Assembly (NCBI RefSeq): GCF_027587195.1 | Contig: NZ_JAPDDP010000044.1 | Coordinates: forward strand, 1-64,000 | Source of the DNA: Solirubrobacter phytolaccae | Lineage (GTDB): Bacteria; Actinomycetota; Thermoleophilia; Solirubrobacterales; Solirubrobacteraceae | DNA: 64,000 nucleotides | Direction: 5' to 3' | Part shown: positions 17,398 through 25,568 of the stretch, in pieces | Numbering within the stretch: the first letter of the stretch is position 1 | Layout: each line of letters opens with the position of its first letter | Notes under the pieces: model-generated | Seen by the model: only the letters and a program-made list of their open reading frames with translations | The model's database searches: none | What the model was told of the DNA's origin: nothing | Translations under genes and position numbers: made by a program

Positions 17398-18400
17398 CTC
17401 GACAGCCGCCGATCCGCTCCGCCCTGAGCTCGACGCGATCGAGCAGCTCGCCGACCTGCTGGCCGGCGACGACGACGCGCGCTTCGTCGTCGTGTTCCAG
17501 GCGCTGACCAACTTCTCCACTGGCATCCGCGAGCGTCCGGAGGAGGAGGCGGTCAAGCTCGCCCGCTCGGTGATGGTGCGCTCCGCGGAGCCGCACCTGG
17601 CGCGAGCACGCGCGACGCGCTCAGCGGCGGTCGGTGTGCCGCGGACGCGCGCGGAGACGAGCGACAGCATCTACAGCGACCCCGTGTTCCTCGCGAACGC
17701 GCGCCGCATGATCGGCGACCACCAGCGCATCGTGGGCGGAATCCGGACGAGCGACTACCCGGACTGCGTCGCGGTCGGCTCGCCCGGCGCGTGGTGCTGC
17801 ACCGGGACGGTCGTGGCGCGCAACGTCGTCGTCACCGCCGGGCACTGCTGGGCGGGAGGCTGCGCCGCGCGCGTGTTCTTGGGTGACGACGTCACGCGCG
17901 AGGCCGAAGGTCGCGTCGTGAAGGTCCGACACCCCGCCCCGCACCCCAAGTACGACCCGTCCGATCCGCTGCAGGACATCGCGGTCCTGATCCTCGAGGA
18001 AGATCTCGACGTCGCGCCCCGACCGCTGGCGACGGCCGGGATGATCGAAGCCGCCGCGACCGTTCGCCTCGCCGGCTACGGCAACACCGACGTCTTCAGC
18101 TCCGGCGGCTACGGCATGCGCCGGATGGTCGACGTGCCGCTCGCGAGCACCGACCCGAGATTCGGCGCTGACGCCGCCACCGAGTTCGTTGCGGGCGCCG
18201 CGTTCCTGGACCGCGATAGCTGCAACGGCGACAGCGGCGGCCCGGCGTACGTGCAGGCCGACGGCGCCTGGTACCTCGCGGGCGCGACGTCGCGTGCGAC
18301 GGCGAGCGCGATCCGCCCCTGCGGCGACGGCGGCATCTACACGCGCGTCGCGGCGTACGAGGACTGGCTCCGCAACGTGCCGGGCGGGCACTGGGACTAG
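17390..18400 (+). CDS. Trypsin-like serine protease with zymogen-type prodomain
   Basis: A 336-residue protein starting at a GTG behind a strong AAAGGAG site (17376-17382), overlapping the metallopeptidase gene by 8 bp. Residues 1-113 are a helical domain of unknown family and not a signal peptide. The S1 protease starts at Ile114 in R-IVGG, the classic activation sequence. The triad is His152 (VTAGHC), Asp196 (DIAVLIL) and Ser282 (GDSGGP). The residue six before the serine is Asp276, the position that gives Arg/Lys preference in trypsin. Cleavage after Arg113 would free the Ile N-terminus that switches on this fold. It closes the cluster and is followed by a terminator. Confidence 0.88.
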   Translation: MSDSTAADPLRPELDAIEQLADLLAGDDDARFVVVFQALTNFSTGIRERPEEEAVKLARSVMVRSAEPHLARARATRSAAVGVPRTRAETSDSIYSDPVFLANARRMIGDHQRIVGGIRTSDYPDCVAVGSPGAWCCTGTVVARNVVVTAGHCWAGGCAARVFLGDDVTREAEGRVVKVRHPAPHPKYDPSDPLQDIAVLILEEDLDVAPRPLATAGMIEAAATVRLAGYGNTDVFSSGGYGMRRMVDVPLASTDPRFGADAATEFVAGAAFLDRDSCNGDSGGPAYVQADGAWYLAGATSRATASAIRPCGDGGIYTRVAAYEDWLRNVPGGHWD

Positions 18401-18406
18401 AACGGC

Positions 18407-18432
18407 GAAAGGCCCGCAAATGCGGGCCTTTC
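18407..18432. terminator. Perfect bidirectional terminator ending the CHAT cluster
   Basis: GAAAGGCCCGCA (18407-18418) and TGCGGGCCTTTC (18421-18432) form a perfect 12-bp stem with a 2-base loop and A/T-rich ends. It lies between the trypsin gene and the convergent tRNA-Gly, so it can stop transcripts from both sides. Confidence 0.8.
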
Positions 18433-18437
18433 GGTGA

Positions 18438-18511
18438 AGCGGATGAAGGGACTCGAACCCTCGACCTTCTGCATGGCAAGCAGACGCTCTAGCCAACTGA
18501 GCTACATCCGC
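18438..18511 (-). tRNA. tRNA-Gly (anticodon GCC)
   Basis: On the minus strand the 74 bases fold as a cloverleaf: acceptor GCGGATG with CATCCGC, D-arm GCTCAGTTGG, anticodon stem TCTGC/GCAGA around loop TTGCCAT with anticodon GCC, and T-arm with GGTTCGAGTCC. The discriminator base is T and CCA is not encoded. It decodes GGC and GGT glycine codons. Confidence 0.95.
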
Positions 18512-18525
18512 GCGGTGCGGCGAGG

Positions 18526-18531
18526 AGTATA
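18526..18531 (-). promoter_or_regulatory. -10 element of tRNA-Gly
   Basis: TATACT on the minus strand (within GGCTATACT) ends 14 bases before the mature tRNA 5' end. The same 14-base gap is seen for the tRNA-Cys and tRNA-Val candidates. Confidence 0.6.
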
Positions 18532-18563
18532 GCCAGCCTTATGAGGTCTTCCAGGGGTGTCAG

Positions 18564-18569
18564 TACATT
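18564..18569 (+). promoter_or_regulatory. -10 element of ftsH, leaderless start
   Basis: TACATT lies 6 bases before the ftsH ATG with no Shine-Dalgarno between. With transcription starting about 7 bases after the hexamer, the mRNA would begin at the start codon. Confidence 0.5.
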
Positions 18570-18575
18570 CAACTC

Positions 18576-20603
18576 ATGGCGGACTCCCCAACTGAGCGGC
18601 GACCCAGGACTCCGCTGCCCCCGCGACAGGACGGAAAGCCCCCCGCGGGCCGGCCCGGCAACCAGCCCCAGACACCTCAGGGGCGGATGGCGCGGATGCC
18701 CGGTGGGCGGAATTTCTGGTTCATCGTGCTGGGCCTGCTGGTCCTGAACTACGTGCTGATGGCGGTCATCTCGCCAGGGCGCGACCCGAGCGTGACCGTG
18801 CCGTACAGCAGCCCGAGCGGTGCGCCCGGGTTCCAACAGCTGGTCGATCAAGGCAAGGTCGCGCGGATCTCGACGCAGGGCGCGTCGGTGACGGGCGAGT
18901 TCAAGCAGGAGCAGCGGTACCCGGACTCCAAGGCCGAGCCGACGAAGAACTTCGACACCGAGCTGCCGACCCCGCTGCTGTCGGACCCCTCGTGGGTGGA
19001 CGAGCAGGTCGAGAAGGGCGTCAAGGTCGAGGCGACGCCGATCAACGACGGGCGCGGGTTCCTGGCGTCCCTGCTGCTCGGGTTCGGCCCCGTGATCCTG
19101 CTCGTCTTCCTGTTCGTGTGGCTGTCCAGACGGGCGGCGGGCGGTCAGATGGGCGCGATCGGGTCCTTCGGGCGCTCGCGCGCGCGTCGCGTGGAGGGCA
19201 ACGAGACCAAGGTGACCTTCAAGGACGTCGCCGGCATCGACGAGTCCAAGGGCGAGCTCGCCGAGGTCGTGGACTTCCTCAAGAACCCGGAGAAGTACCA
19301 GAAGCTCGGTGGCCGGATTCCGCGGGGCGTGCTGCTCGCGGGCCGTCCGGGCACGGGCAAGACGCTGCTCGCGCGCGCGGTCGCGGGTGAAGCCGGCGTG
19401 CCGTTCTTCTCCATCAGCGCCTCCGAGTTCGTCGAGGCGATCGTCGGCATCGGCGCGAGCCGCGTCCGCGACCTGTTCAAGCAGGCCAAGGAAGCCGCGC
19501 CCGCGATCATCTTCATCGACGAGCTCGACGCGATCGGCCGCCAGCGCTCCTCCGGCGGCGGTCCGTTCTCCGGTGGCAACGACGAGCGTGAGCAGACGCT
19601 CAACCAGATCCTCACGGAGATGGACGGCTTCGAGCAGGGCGACACCGTGATCGTGGTGGGCGCGACCAACCGCGCGGAGATCCTCGACTCCGCCCTGCTG
19701 CGTCCCGGGCGCTTCGACCGTCGCGTGACGGTCCCGGCGCCGGACAAGGAGGGGCGCAAGAAGATCCTGCAGGTCCACACGCGCTCGCTGCCGCTGGACG
19801 AGAACGTCGACCTGGACGACATCGCCGCGATCACGCCTGGCATGGTCGGCGCGGACATCGCGAACCTCTGCAACGAGGCGGCGCTGCTCGCGGCCCGCCG
19901 CGGCCACGTGAAGGTCGAGCGGGTCGACTTCACCGACTCGCTGGAGAAGATCATCCTCGGCGCGCCGCGCGGGATCATCCTGTCCGACGAGGAGAAGCGC
20001 CGCACGGCCTACCACGAGTCCGGCCACGCGATCGTCGGCATGCTCACCCCGGGCGCGGACCCGGTGCGCAAGGTGTCGATCATCCCGCGCACGATGTCGC
20101 TGGGCGTGACCATCAGCTCCCCCGACGCCGAGCGCACGAACTACGACGTGGACTACCTGACCGGCCGGATCAAGGTCGCGCTGGGTGGGCGGATCGCGGA
20201 GGAGGTCGTGTACGGCTCGATCTCCGCGGGCGCCGAGTCCGACATCCAGCAGCTGACCGGGATCGCCCGGCAGATGGTCGGGCGCTGGGGAATGAGCCGC
20301 GCGGTCGGCCCGATCGCCGTGATCCCGAGCGAGTCCCAGGGCCCGCTGCTCCCGGGCGTGTCCGAGGTCTCCCAGGCCACGCAGGAGCTCATCGACAGCG
20401 AGGTCAAGCGGATCGTCGACGAGCAGTACGCGGTCGTCGTGCAGCTGCTGACCGAGAACCGCGACAAGCTGGACAGCCTGACCACGCGCCTCCTCGAGGA
20501 GGAGACGCTGGACATGGACGACGCGTACGAGGCGGCCGGCCTGGTCGCCCCGCGCGCACCGCAGGAAGATCCGGTCGCGGCGGAGGAGCCGCTAACCGCG
20601 TAA
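18576..20603 (+). CDS. ftsH: FtsH-family ATP-dependent zinc metalloprotease, atypical
   Basis: A 675-residue protein of FtsH order: a disordered N-terminus, TM1 about 47-67, an outside domain, TM2 about 166-184, an AAA+ domain and an M41 protease. Walker A is GRPGTGKT (256-263, usually GPPGTGKT), Walker B IIFIDELD (311-318), and the second region of homology is around 363-383. The zinc site is HESGH (480-484) with Asp556 as likely third ligand. The pore loop, normally FVEMFVGVG, reads FVEAIVGIG (285-293), so the aromatic substrate-gripping Phe is Ile289. FtsH degrades unstable membrane and cytoplasmic proteins as a hexamer. The family is certain; the changes suggest a specialised or weaker paralogue. 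Confidence 0.9.
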   Translation: MADSPTERRPRTPLPPRQDGKPPAGRPGNQPQTPQGRMARMPGGRNFWFIVLGLLVLNYVLMAVISPGRDPSVTVPYSSPSGAPGFQQLVDQGKVARISTQGASVTGEFKQEQRYPDSKAEPTKNFDTELPTPLLSDPSWVDEQVEKGVKVEATPINDGRGFLASLLLGFGPVILLVFLFVWLSRRAAGGQMGAIGSFGRSRARRVEGNETKVTFKDVAGIDESKGELAEVVDFLKNPEKYQKLGGRIPRGVLLAGRPGTGKTLLARAVAGEAGVPFFSISASEFVEAIVGIGASRVRDLFKQAKEAAPAIIFIDELDAIGRQRSSGGGPFSGGNDEREQTLNQILTEMDGFEQGDTVIVVGATNRAEILDSALLRPGRFDRRVTVPAPDKEGRKKILQVHTRSLPLDENVDLDDIAAITPGMVGADIANLCNEAALLAARRGHVKVERVDFTDSLEKIILGAPRGIILSDEEKRRTAYHESGHAIVGMLTPGADPVRKVSIIPRTMSLGVTISSPDAERTNYDVDYLTGRIKVALGGRIAEEVVYGSISAGAESDIQQLTGIARQMVGRWGMSRAVGPIAVIPSESQGPLLPGVSEVSQATQELIDSEVKRIVDEQYAVVVQLLTENRDKLDSLTTRLLEEETLDMDDAYEAAGLVAPRAPQEDPVAAEEPLTA

Positions 20604-20608
20604 GGGTG

Positions 20609-20760
20609 CGTTGAGGAATGGGCGGTGCGCCTGATGTGGTGCAGCCGCCCGTGCCTCGGGCCGCCCGCGACAAGCGTGGCGTGCCTCTGGCACGTGAGCG
20701 TCGTGGGTGGCGCGAGGTGCCGCGGATGTGCCGCAGCAGGTGTGCCGGTATTCCTCAACG
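20609..20760. repeat. Imperfect long inverted repeat between convergent genes
   Basis: CGTTGAGGAAT (20609-20619) is matched by ATTCCTCAACG (20750-20760). The similarity continues inwards for about 40 bases, with many differences being transitions (for example GGTGCGCCTGATG against GGCACACCTGCTG). The centre holds a small GTGCC-TCT-GGCAC hairpin. The element fills the gap between ftsH and the convergent epimerase gene and covers the epimerase stop. It could be a bidirectional terminator or a REP/REPIN-like repeat. Confidence 0.55.
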
Positions 20761-21711
20761 TGCCCGTAAAGCCGCGCGGCCGCGCTGCACGCTCGTCTCA
20801 CCCCGCGCGAGTCGCTCGCGCGGGGCGTCGAGCAGCGAGCCGCTCTCGTCCAGGTAGTCGCGCCACGAGTGCGCCGGGCGGTAGCCGAACAGCCGCTCGG
20901 CCTTCGCGTAGGAGATCCCGCCCGCGTCCTCGCGCGCGAGGTCTTCCGCGACGCTCACCGCCTCGCCGAAGTGGTGCGCGACCAGCTCGCCCAGCGGCCG
21001 TCCCGCGCCGTTGTCGGCGGAGACGACGTACGCCGCCTCGTGGCCGGGCGTCGAGCCCTCGACCGCCAGCCGGAGACCGTGCGCGAGGTCGTAGACGTCG
21101 ATGTAGCTCCAGAACGAGACGCTGCCCTCACCGCCGAGCGGGTCGCTGAGCCACGGCTTCAGCGAGCGCTCGTAGTTGCCCTCCCACTGGACCCAGGACG
21201 GCCGGATCGACACGGCGGTCACGTCCGACCGGGCGACCATCGCGTCCATCAGCTGCTCGCCGAAGACCTTCGCGAGCGCGTACGGGTCCTGCGGGCGGTT
21301 CTCCAGCGACTCGTCGATCGGGGCGACCGCGGCGTGGAACGGGCGCTCGGCGAACGCCATCCCGCTCACGGTCTCGCTCGAGACGTGCACGACGCGGTCC
21401 ACGCCCATCCGGACCGCGGCCTCGGCGACGTTGAAGGTCGCCATCACGTTGTTGTGGAAGACGGTGTGGGACGGGTTGCGGGTCGGCTCCGGGAGCGCCG
21501 CGCAGTGGATGACGGCGTCAATGCCACGCACCACCGCGAACGCGTCGCCGGCGTCGGTCAGGTCGGCCTGCACGTAGTGCGCGCCGAAGTCGCCGCCCTC
21601 GTAGACCGGGGGCGCGAGATCGCACCCCGTGACCTTGTGCCCGGCGGAGAGGAGCTCGTGCACCGTCGCCGCGCCCACCTTGCCCAACGCGCCGGTGACC
21701 AGGATCTGCAT
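20755..21711 (-). CDS. NAD-dependent epimerase/dehydratase family protein
   Basis: A 318-residue extended short-chain dehydrogenase. The NAD-binding motif is ILVTGALGKVGAATV, and the active-site Tyr and Lys lie in DPYALAKVFGEQL, with Ser in VVHVSSETV. These enzymes oxidise or epimerise nucleotide-sugars or related alcohols; the substrate cannot be told from the sequence. The C-terminal SDR substrate part includes YIDVYDLAHGLRLAVEG. The gene is monocistronic and divergent from the Nramp-like transporter. Confidence 0.85.
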   Translation of the reverse strand: MQILVTGALGKVGAATVHELLSAGHKVTGCDLAPPVYEGGDFGAHYVQADLTDAGDAFAVVRGIDAVIHCAALPEPTRNPSHTVFHNNVMATFNVAEAAVRMGVDRVVHVSSETVSGMAFAERPFHAAVAPIDESLENRPQDPYALAKVFGEQLMDAMVARSDVTAVSIRPSWVQWEGNYERSLKPWLSDPLGGEGSVSFWSYIDVYDLAHGLRLAVEGSTPGHEAAYVVSADNGAGRPLGELVAHHFGEAVSVAEDLAREDAGGISYAKAERLFGYRPAHSWRDYLDESGSLLDAPRERLARGETSVQRGRAALRAR

Positions 21712-21854
21712 GCCCGCTTGTTACCAGACGGAGGGCGTTCATCCGGGCTCGCGATGTTCTTTGAACGTTTGACCTTTTCACGGTCCGGCAACAAGTGCAG
21801 TGTCCGCTGACAGAGGCCGCGGCTCGGAGAGAAGCCGTGGGGGAGAGTGCAGAC

Positions 21855-23357
21855 ATGGCTGGAACCGTGGGACGCGGGACCGAGACCGACACCACCCGCA
21901 CCGGTGGTCGCTTCGACCGGGGAGAGACCGGCGCGGAGCCGCAGTACGCGCCTGAAGCGCGCACGGGCGTCCTCCCGCCGATGGAGTACGCCGACATGCC
22001 GGAGCCCTTGCCGCTGCGCAAGATCCTCGGGCCGAGCGTGATCCTGGCGGGCGTCGGCGTCGGCTCGGGCGAGTACATCCTGTGGCCGTACATCTCCACC
22101 AACGCGGGCATCGGGTTCCTGTGGCTCGCGGTTGTGGGCGTGACGCTCCAGTACTTCCTCAACATGGAGATCGAGCGCTACACGCTCGCCACCGGCGAGA
22201 CCGCGATCGCGGGCTTCGCGCGCTACTGGAAGCCGTGGGGCGCGATCTTCTGCGTGGGCGCGATCGTGCCGAACATCTGGCCCGGCTGGGGCACGGCGGG
22301 CGCGACCACGTTCACCTACCTGGTAGGAGGGAATCCGACCACCGTCGCGGTGATCGTCTGCATAGCCATCGCGGTGGCGTTGACGACGTCACCCGTCGTC
22401 TACAAGGCCCTGGAGACCGCGGAGTTCTTCAAGATCGGCCTGACGCTCGTGTTCCTGGCGATCGCGATCATCGCGGCGATCCCGCTGTCGGCCTGGGGCG
22501 ACCTGAGCGACAACGTTGACAAGATCGGCACGCTGCCGATGGACGACGTGGAGATCGCCGTGCTGCTCGCCGGCCTCGTCTTCGCGGGCGCGGGCGGCGC
22601 GAACAACCTCGTGCAGTCCAACTGGATCCGCGAGAAGGGCTTCGGCATGGGCAAGTACGTGCCGAAGATCCAGTCGCCGTTGACCGGCGAGCCGGAGCCG
22701 CAGCCCTCGACGGGCACGATGATGCGGCAGGACGAGGAGAACATCAAGCGCTTCAAGGGCTGGTGGAAGGTCGCCAACAAGGAGCAGCTCGTCTCCTTCT
22801 GGGCCATCTGCCTGGCCTCGATCATCACCTTCTCCGTGCTGGCCTACGCGACGGTCGGCAACCAGCAGCTCTCCGACTCGCCGGACTTCGACTTCATCAA
22901 GGGCGAGGGCGAGATCCTCAAGGACGTCGTCGGGCCGTGGTTCGGCACGTTCTTCTGGATCTTCGGCACCGTGTCGCTGATGCTCGTGGCGCTCGGCGTC
23001 GTCGACTACGTCGCGCGCGTCGTCTCCGACGTCCTCAAGACGCTGCACCTGCGCGACAACGAGAAGCTCAGCGAGTCCAAGCTCTACACGTACGTCGTCT
23101 GGGGCATGTGCGCCGCCGGCGTGTGCGTGCTGCTGTCGGGCATGGACCAGCCGCTCGTGCTGCTCGTGCTGTCCGCGTGCCTGAACGGCATCGTGATGTT
23201 CGTGTACTCGTGCCTGCTGATCAAGCTCAACCGCTCGGGTCTGCCGTCCGCGATCCGCGTGCGCGGCGCCCGCCTCGGCGTGCTGATGTTCTGCGTCGCG
23301 TTCTACGGCTTCTTCGCCGGTTGGTACGTCATCGTCCAGATGGGAGAGCTGTTCTGA
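21855..23357 (+). CDS. Nramp-like divalent-cation transporter homologue
   Basis: About 500 residues from the ATG at 21855, which has GGGGGAG 9-10 bases upstream; the frame is open back to 21795. A hydrophilic N-terminus of about 50 residues precedes roughly 11 TM segments. The first reads GPSVILAGVGVGSGEYILWPY, which aligns with Nramp TM1 but lacks the DPGN metal site. The TM6 region AGAGGANNLVQSNW lacks the MPH motif. True Mn/Fe transport is therefore doubtful; it resembles the Nramp-related branch of unclear substrate. A 32-residue membrane protein overlaps its stop by one base, so the two are probably partners. Confidence 0.75.
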   Translation: MAGTVGRGTETDTTRTGGRFDRGETGAEPQYAPEARTGVLPPMEYADMPEPLPLRKILGPSVILAGVGVGSGEYILWPYISTNAGIGFLWLAVVGVTLQYFLNMEIERYTLATGETAIAGFARYWKPWGAIFCVGAIVPNIWPGWGTAGATTFTYLVGGNPTTVAVIVCIAIAVALTTSPVVYKALETAEFFKIGLTLVFLAIAIIAAIPLSAWGDLSDNVDKIGTLPMDDVEIAVLLAGLVFAGAGGANNLVQSNWIREKGFGMGKYVPKIQSPLTGEPEPQPSTGTMMRQDEENIKRFKGWWKVANKEQLVSFWAICLASIITFSVLAYATVGNQQLSDSPDFDFIKGEGEILKDVVGPWFGTFFWIFGTVSLMLVALGVVDYVARVVSDVLKTLHLRDNEKLSESKLYTYVVWGMCAAGVCVLLSGMDQPLVLLVLSACLNGIVMFVYSCLLIKLNRSGLPSAIRVRGARLGVLMFCVAFYGFFAGWYVIVQMGELF

Positions 23358-23455
23358 TGCTCGCTCGCCGTGTATTCGCCCGCTTTGTGGTGTTCGTCGT
23401 GGCGTTCACCGTGCTCTACGTGGCGGCGTGGTCGCTGGGGTTGCTGTCCACCTAG
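23357..23455 (+). CDS. 32-residue single-TM protein coupled to transporter
   Basis: The ATG at 23357 shares a base with the stop of the Nramp-like gene (TGATG). The product begins MLARRVFAR, continues with the hydrophobic helix FVVFVVAFTVLYVAAWSLGLL and stops. Basic residues before the helix predict the N-terminus inside. It fits a small accessory subunit that stabilises or regulates the transporter. It is too short to assign to a family. A similar arrangement occurs at 34490-34594 behind a different transporter, which raises confidence that it is real. Confidence 0.65.
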   Translation: MLARRVFARFVVFVVAFTVLYVAAWSLGLLST

Positions 23456-23548
23456 ACCTTCGTCTGGACAATCGGCCGAGTTGACCTCTGGACCATTCAA
23501 GTCCATCTTGTCTGCACACAGACGGGACCCGCAGGGAGGCGCGGCCAC

Positions 23549-24673
23549 TTGTCAGCACGAACTTTCAGCATCAGCGCGGTAGTGGCGGCGGTCATCGCGG
23601 TGTGCGCGTGGCCGTCGCTGGCCAGCGCGCAGAGCGTCTCTGAGGCGCCGACGCTCAGCGGCACCGCGATCTCGGGGCAGACCCTCACCGCCAGGGGCGG
23701 CCGGGGCTCGAACGGCTACTGGTACGGATACCAGTGGGCGCGCTGCACCGGCACGGCGGAGAACACCTGCTCGTGGCTGGCCGGCGAGAACGACAGCACG
23801 TACAGGCTGGTCAGCGGTGACGTCGGCAAGCGGATCCGCGTCGCCTATGTCTCGTTCCGCGACTGGGACGACTTCGCGTACCGGTTCTCGTCCGCGACCG
23901 CCGTCGTCGGGCCGGTTCCGACGCCGACGCCCACGCCGACGCCGGTGAAGACGCCGACGCCGACGCCCACGCCGGTGAAGACGCCGACCCCGACGCCGAC
24001 GCCGGTGAAGACGCCGACGCCGACGCCTACGCCGGTCAAGACGCCGACGCCGACGCCTACGCCGGTCAAGACGCCGACGCCGACCGCGACGCCGGCCAAG
24101 ACGCCGACCCCGACCGCGACGCCGGTGAAGACCCCGACGCCCACGGCCACGCCGGTCAAGACGCCCACGCCCACGCCGACCCCGGTCGCGGGTGACGTCG
24201 GCGGCAGCGTCGACACGCCGGCTCCCCAGCAGCCGACCGCGACCGTCGAGCCCACGCCGCTCCCGCCGCCGGCCACGACGTCCACCGCCCCCACGGGCGG
24301 CGTGCTCGGCGCGACGGAGAGCAAGCCGAAGATGATCAAGCCGTTCCCGGTCATCCGCATGAGCGGCCAGCTGACCACGAGCGGCGCGGACATCAGCGTG
24401 CTCACGGTCAAGGCGCCGAAGGGCACCAAGATCCAGGTCAGCTGCTCCGGCAAGGGCTGCCCGACCAAGTCGCTCGCCCGCGCCACCAAGGTCGTGCACC
24501 TCACCAAGTTCGAAGCGGTCCTGCGCGCCGGCATCAAGCTCCGCGTCACCGTCTCCAAGCCCGGCTACATCAGCAAGGTCACGACCTTCCAGATCCGCAA
24601 GGGCAAGGCGCCGCTGCGCAGCGACCAGTGCCAGACGCCGGGTGAGAACAAGCTCACCCGCTGCCCGAAGTAG
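23549..24673 (+). CDS. Secreted protein with Pro/Thr repeat spacer
   Basis: 374 residues from a TTG start with AGGGAGG at good spacing. The Sec signal peptide ends near SLASA (about residue 27). Residues 28-124 form a small domain with paired cysteines (ARCTG and NTCSWL) of the kind often fused to surface adhesins. Residues 125-214 are nine 10-residue units, mostly [10 protein letters not shown], an extended wall-spanning stalk. The C-terminal 100 residues contain a beta-rich domain with [18 protein letters not shown] and CSGKGCP, common in secreted proteins of this lineage. Probably a cell-envelope protein. It overlaps the convergent hydrolase gene by 20 bp at their 3' ends. Confidence 0.75.
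   Translation: MSARTFSISAVVAAVIAVCAWPSLASAQSVSEAPTLSGTAISGQTLTARGGRGSNGYWYGYQWARCTGTAENTCSWLAGENDSTYRLVSGDVGKRIRVAYVSFRDWDDFAYRFSSATAVVGPVPTPTPTPTPVKTPTPTPTPVKTPTPTPTPVKTPTPTPTPVKTPTPTPTPVKTPTPTATPAKTPTPTATPVKTPTPTATPVKTPTPTPTPVAGDVGGSVDTPAPQQPTATVEPTPLPPPATTSTAPTGGVLGATESKPKMIKPFPVIRMSGQLTTSGADISVLTVKAPKGTKIQVSCSGKGCPTKSLARATKVVHLTKFEAVLRAGIKLRVTVSKPGYISKVTTFQIRKGKAPLRSDQCQTPGENKLTRCPK
23921..24190 (+). repeat. Nine tandem 30-bp coding repeats ([10 protein letters not shown])
   Basis: Nine in-frame 30-bp units encode [10 protein letters not shown], with units 6-8 changed to [10 protein letters not shown] and the last ending VA. Near-identical DNA makes slippage and length variation likely. 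Confidence 0.9.
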
Positions 24674-25562
24674 CGGGCAGCGACTCGCCGCACAGCACGG
24701 CAAGGATGTCGTGCGCGCGGCGGCGGAAGAAGAAGTGGCCTTCGGCGGGGTCGAACCACGCGCGGCAGCGTGGGAGGCTGGCCACGAGGTGGAGCGCGTG
24801 GTCGGCGGGCACGAGCGCGTCGGCCATGCCGTGCCAGACGTGCACCTCGCCCCGCACCTCCTCCAGCGCGAATCCCCACGGGCGCGAGGTCACGAGGTGG
24901 TCCTCGACGAGGCCGGAGACGCCGCCCTGCACGGCGGCCAAGAACGACGCATGCGCGCCGCGCAGCGTGGTGTCGACGTAGGTGCGGTCCACCGGTGGCG
25001 CGCCGAGCGCCATCGCCCGCCGCAGCAGCACGGGGTGGCGCTGGACGAGCGCGACCGCGCGGTCTCCGAGCCGCGCCGCCGGGCCGGGTGCCGTGGCGAG
25101 CGCGCGCAGCGGTAGCCGGACGCGACGGGGGAGGCCGGGCACGTCCACGGGCGCGCACAGCGGCGACAAAGACGAGACGACGGCGGCGGCCGTCAGGCGC
25201 TCCGCGAGCCGGTAGGCGCACGCGACCGCGTACGGTCCGCCCGCCGACACTCCGGCCACGGCGAAGCGGTCCAGGCGCAGCGCGTCGGTCAGCTGCTCGA
25301 GATCGTCGACGAAGTCGAGCACCGTGCGCCCGGGCTGTGCGGTCGACGCGCCGAAGCCGGGGCGCTGCGGCATCAGCAGGCGGATGCCCAGCTGGTCGAG
25401 CGCGTCGGTCAGGTCGCCGCAGTCGAGCGGCGTGCCGAGCGCGCCGTGGATGTAGAGCACGGGCCGGCCGTCGCGCGGGCCGGCGTCTCCGCACGCGAGC
25501 TCGCGGCCGTCGCGCAGTGTGATGGTCTCGACACGCACCTCGGTCACGGGAAGTCCCTGCAA
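24654..25562 (-). CDS. Alpha/beta hydrolase
   Basis: A 302-residue alpha/beta hydrolase. The oxyanion region is LYIHGALGTPLD, the nucleophile Ser sits in VAGVSAGGPYAVA, and the acid and His are likely in HGMADALVP and EGHFFFRRR. The lid is about 100 residues long. The family includes esterases, lipases and peptidases, and the substrate cannot be deduced. No export signal is seen. It lies 6 bases downstream of another alpha/beta hydrolase on the same strand, so the two are probably one operon. Confidence 0.85.
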   Translation of the reverse strand: MQGLPVTEVRVETITLRDGRELACGDAGPRDGRPVLYIHGALGTPLDCGDLTDALDQLGIRLLMPQRPGFGASTAQPGRTVLDFVDDLEQLTDALRLDRFAVAGVSAGGPYAVACAYRLAERLTAAAVVSSLSPLCAPVDVPGLPRRVRLPLRALATAPGPAARLGDRAVALVQRHPVLLRRAMALGAPPVDRTYVDTTLRGAHASFLAAVQGGVSGLVEDHLVTSRPWGFALEEVRGEVHVWHGMADALVPADHALHLVASLPRCRAWFDPAEGHFFFRRRAHDILAVLCGESLPATSGSG

Positions 25563-25568
25563 ACGACC

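Noticed and set aside
18438-18511. tRNA-Gly as attachment site of an island carrying the CHAT cluster
   Set aside because: The cluster ends right at the tRNA 3' end, but I found no copy of the tRNA tail near 8700, no integrase and no change in base composition.
23921-24190. 30-bp repeats as CRISPR array
   Set aside because: Units are contiguous without spacers and encode an in-frame Pro/Thr stalk.
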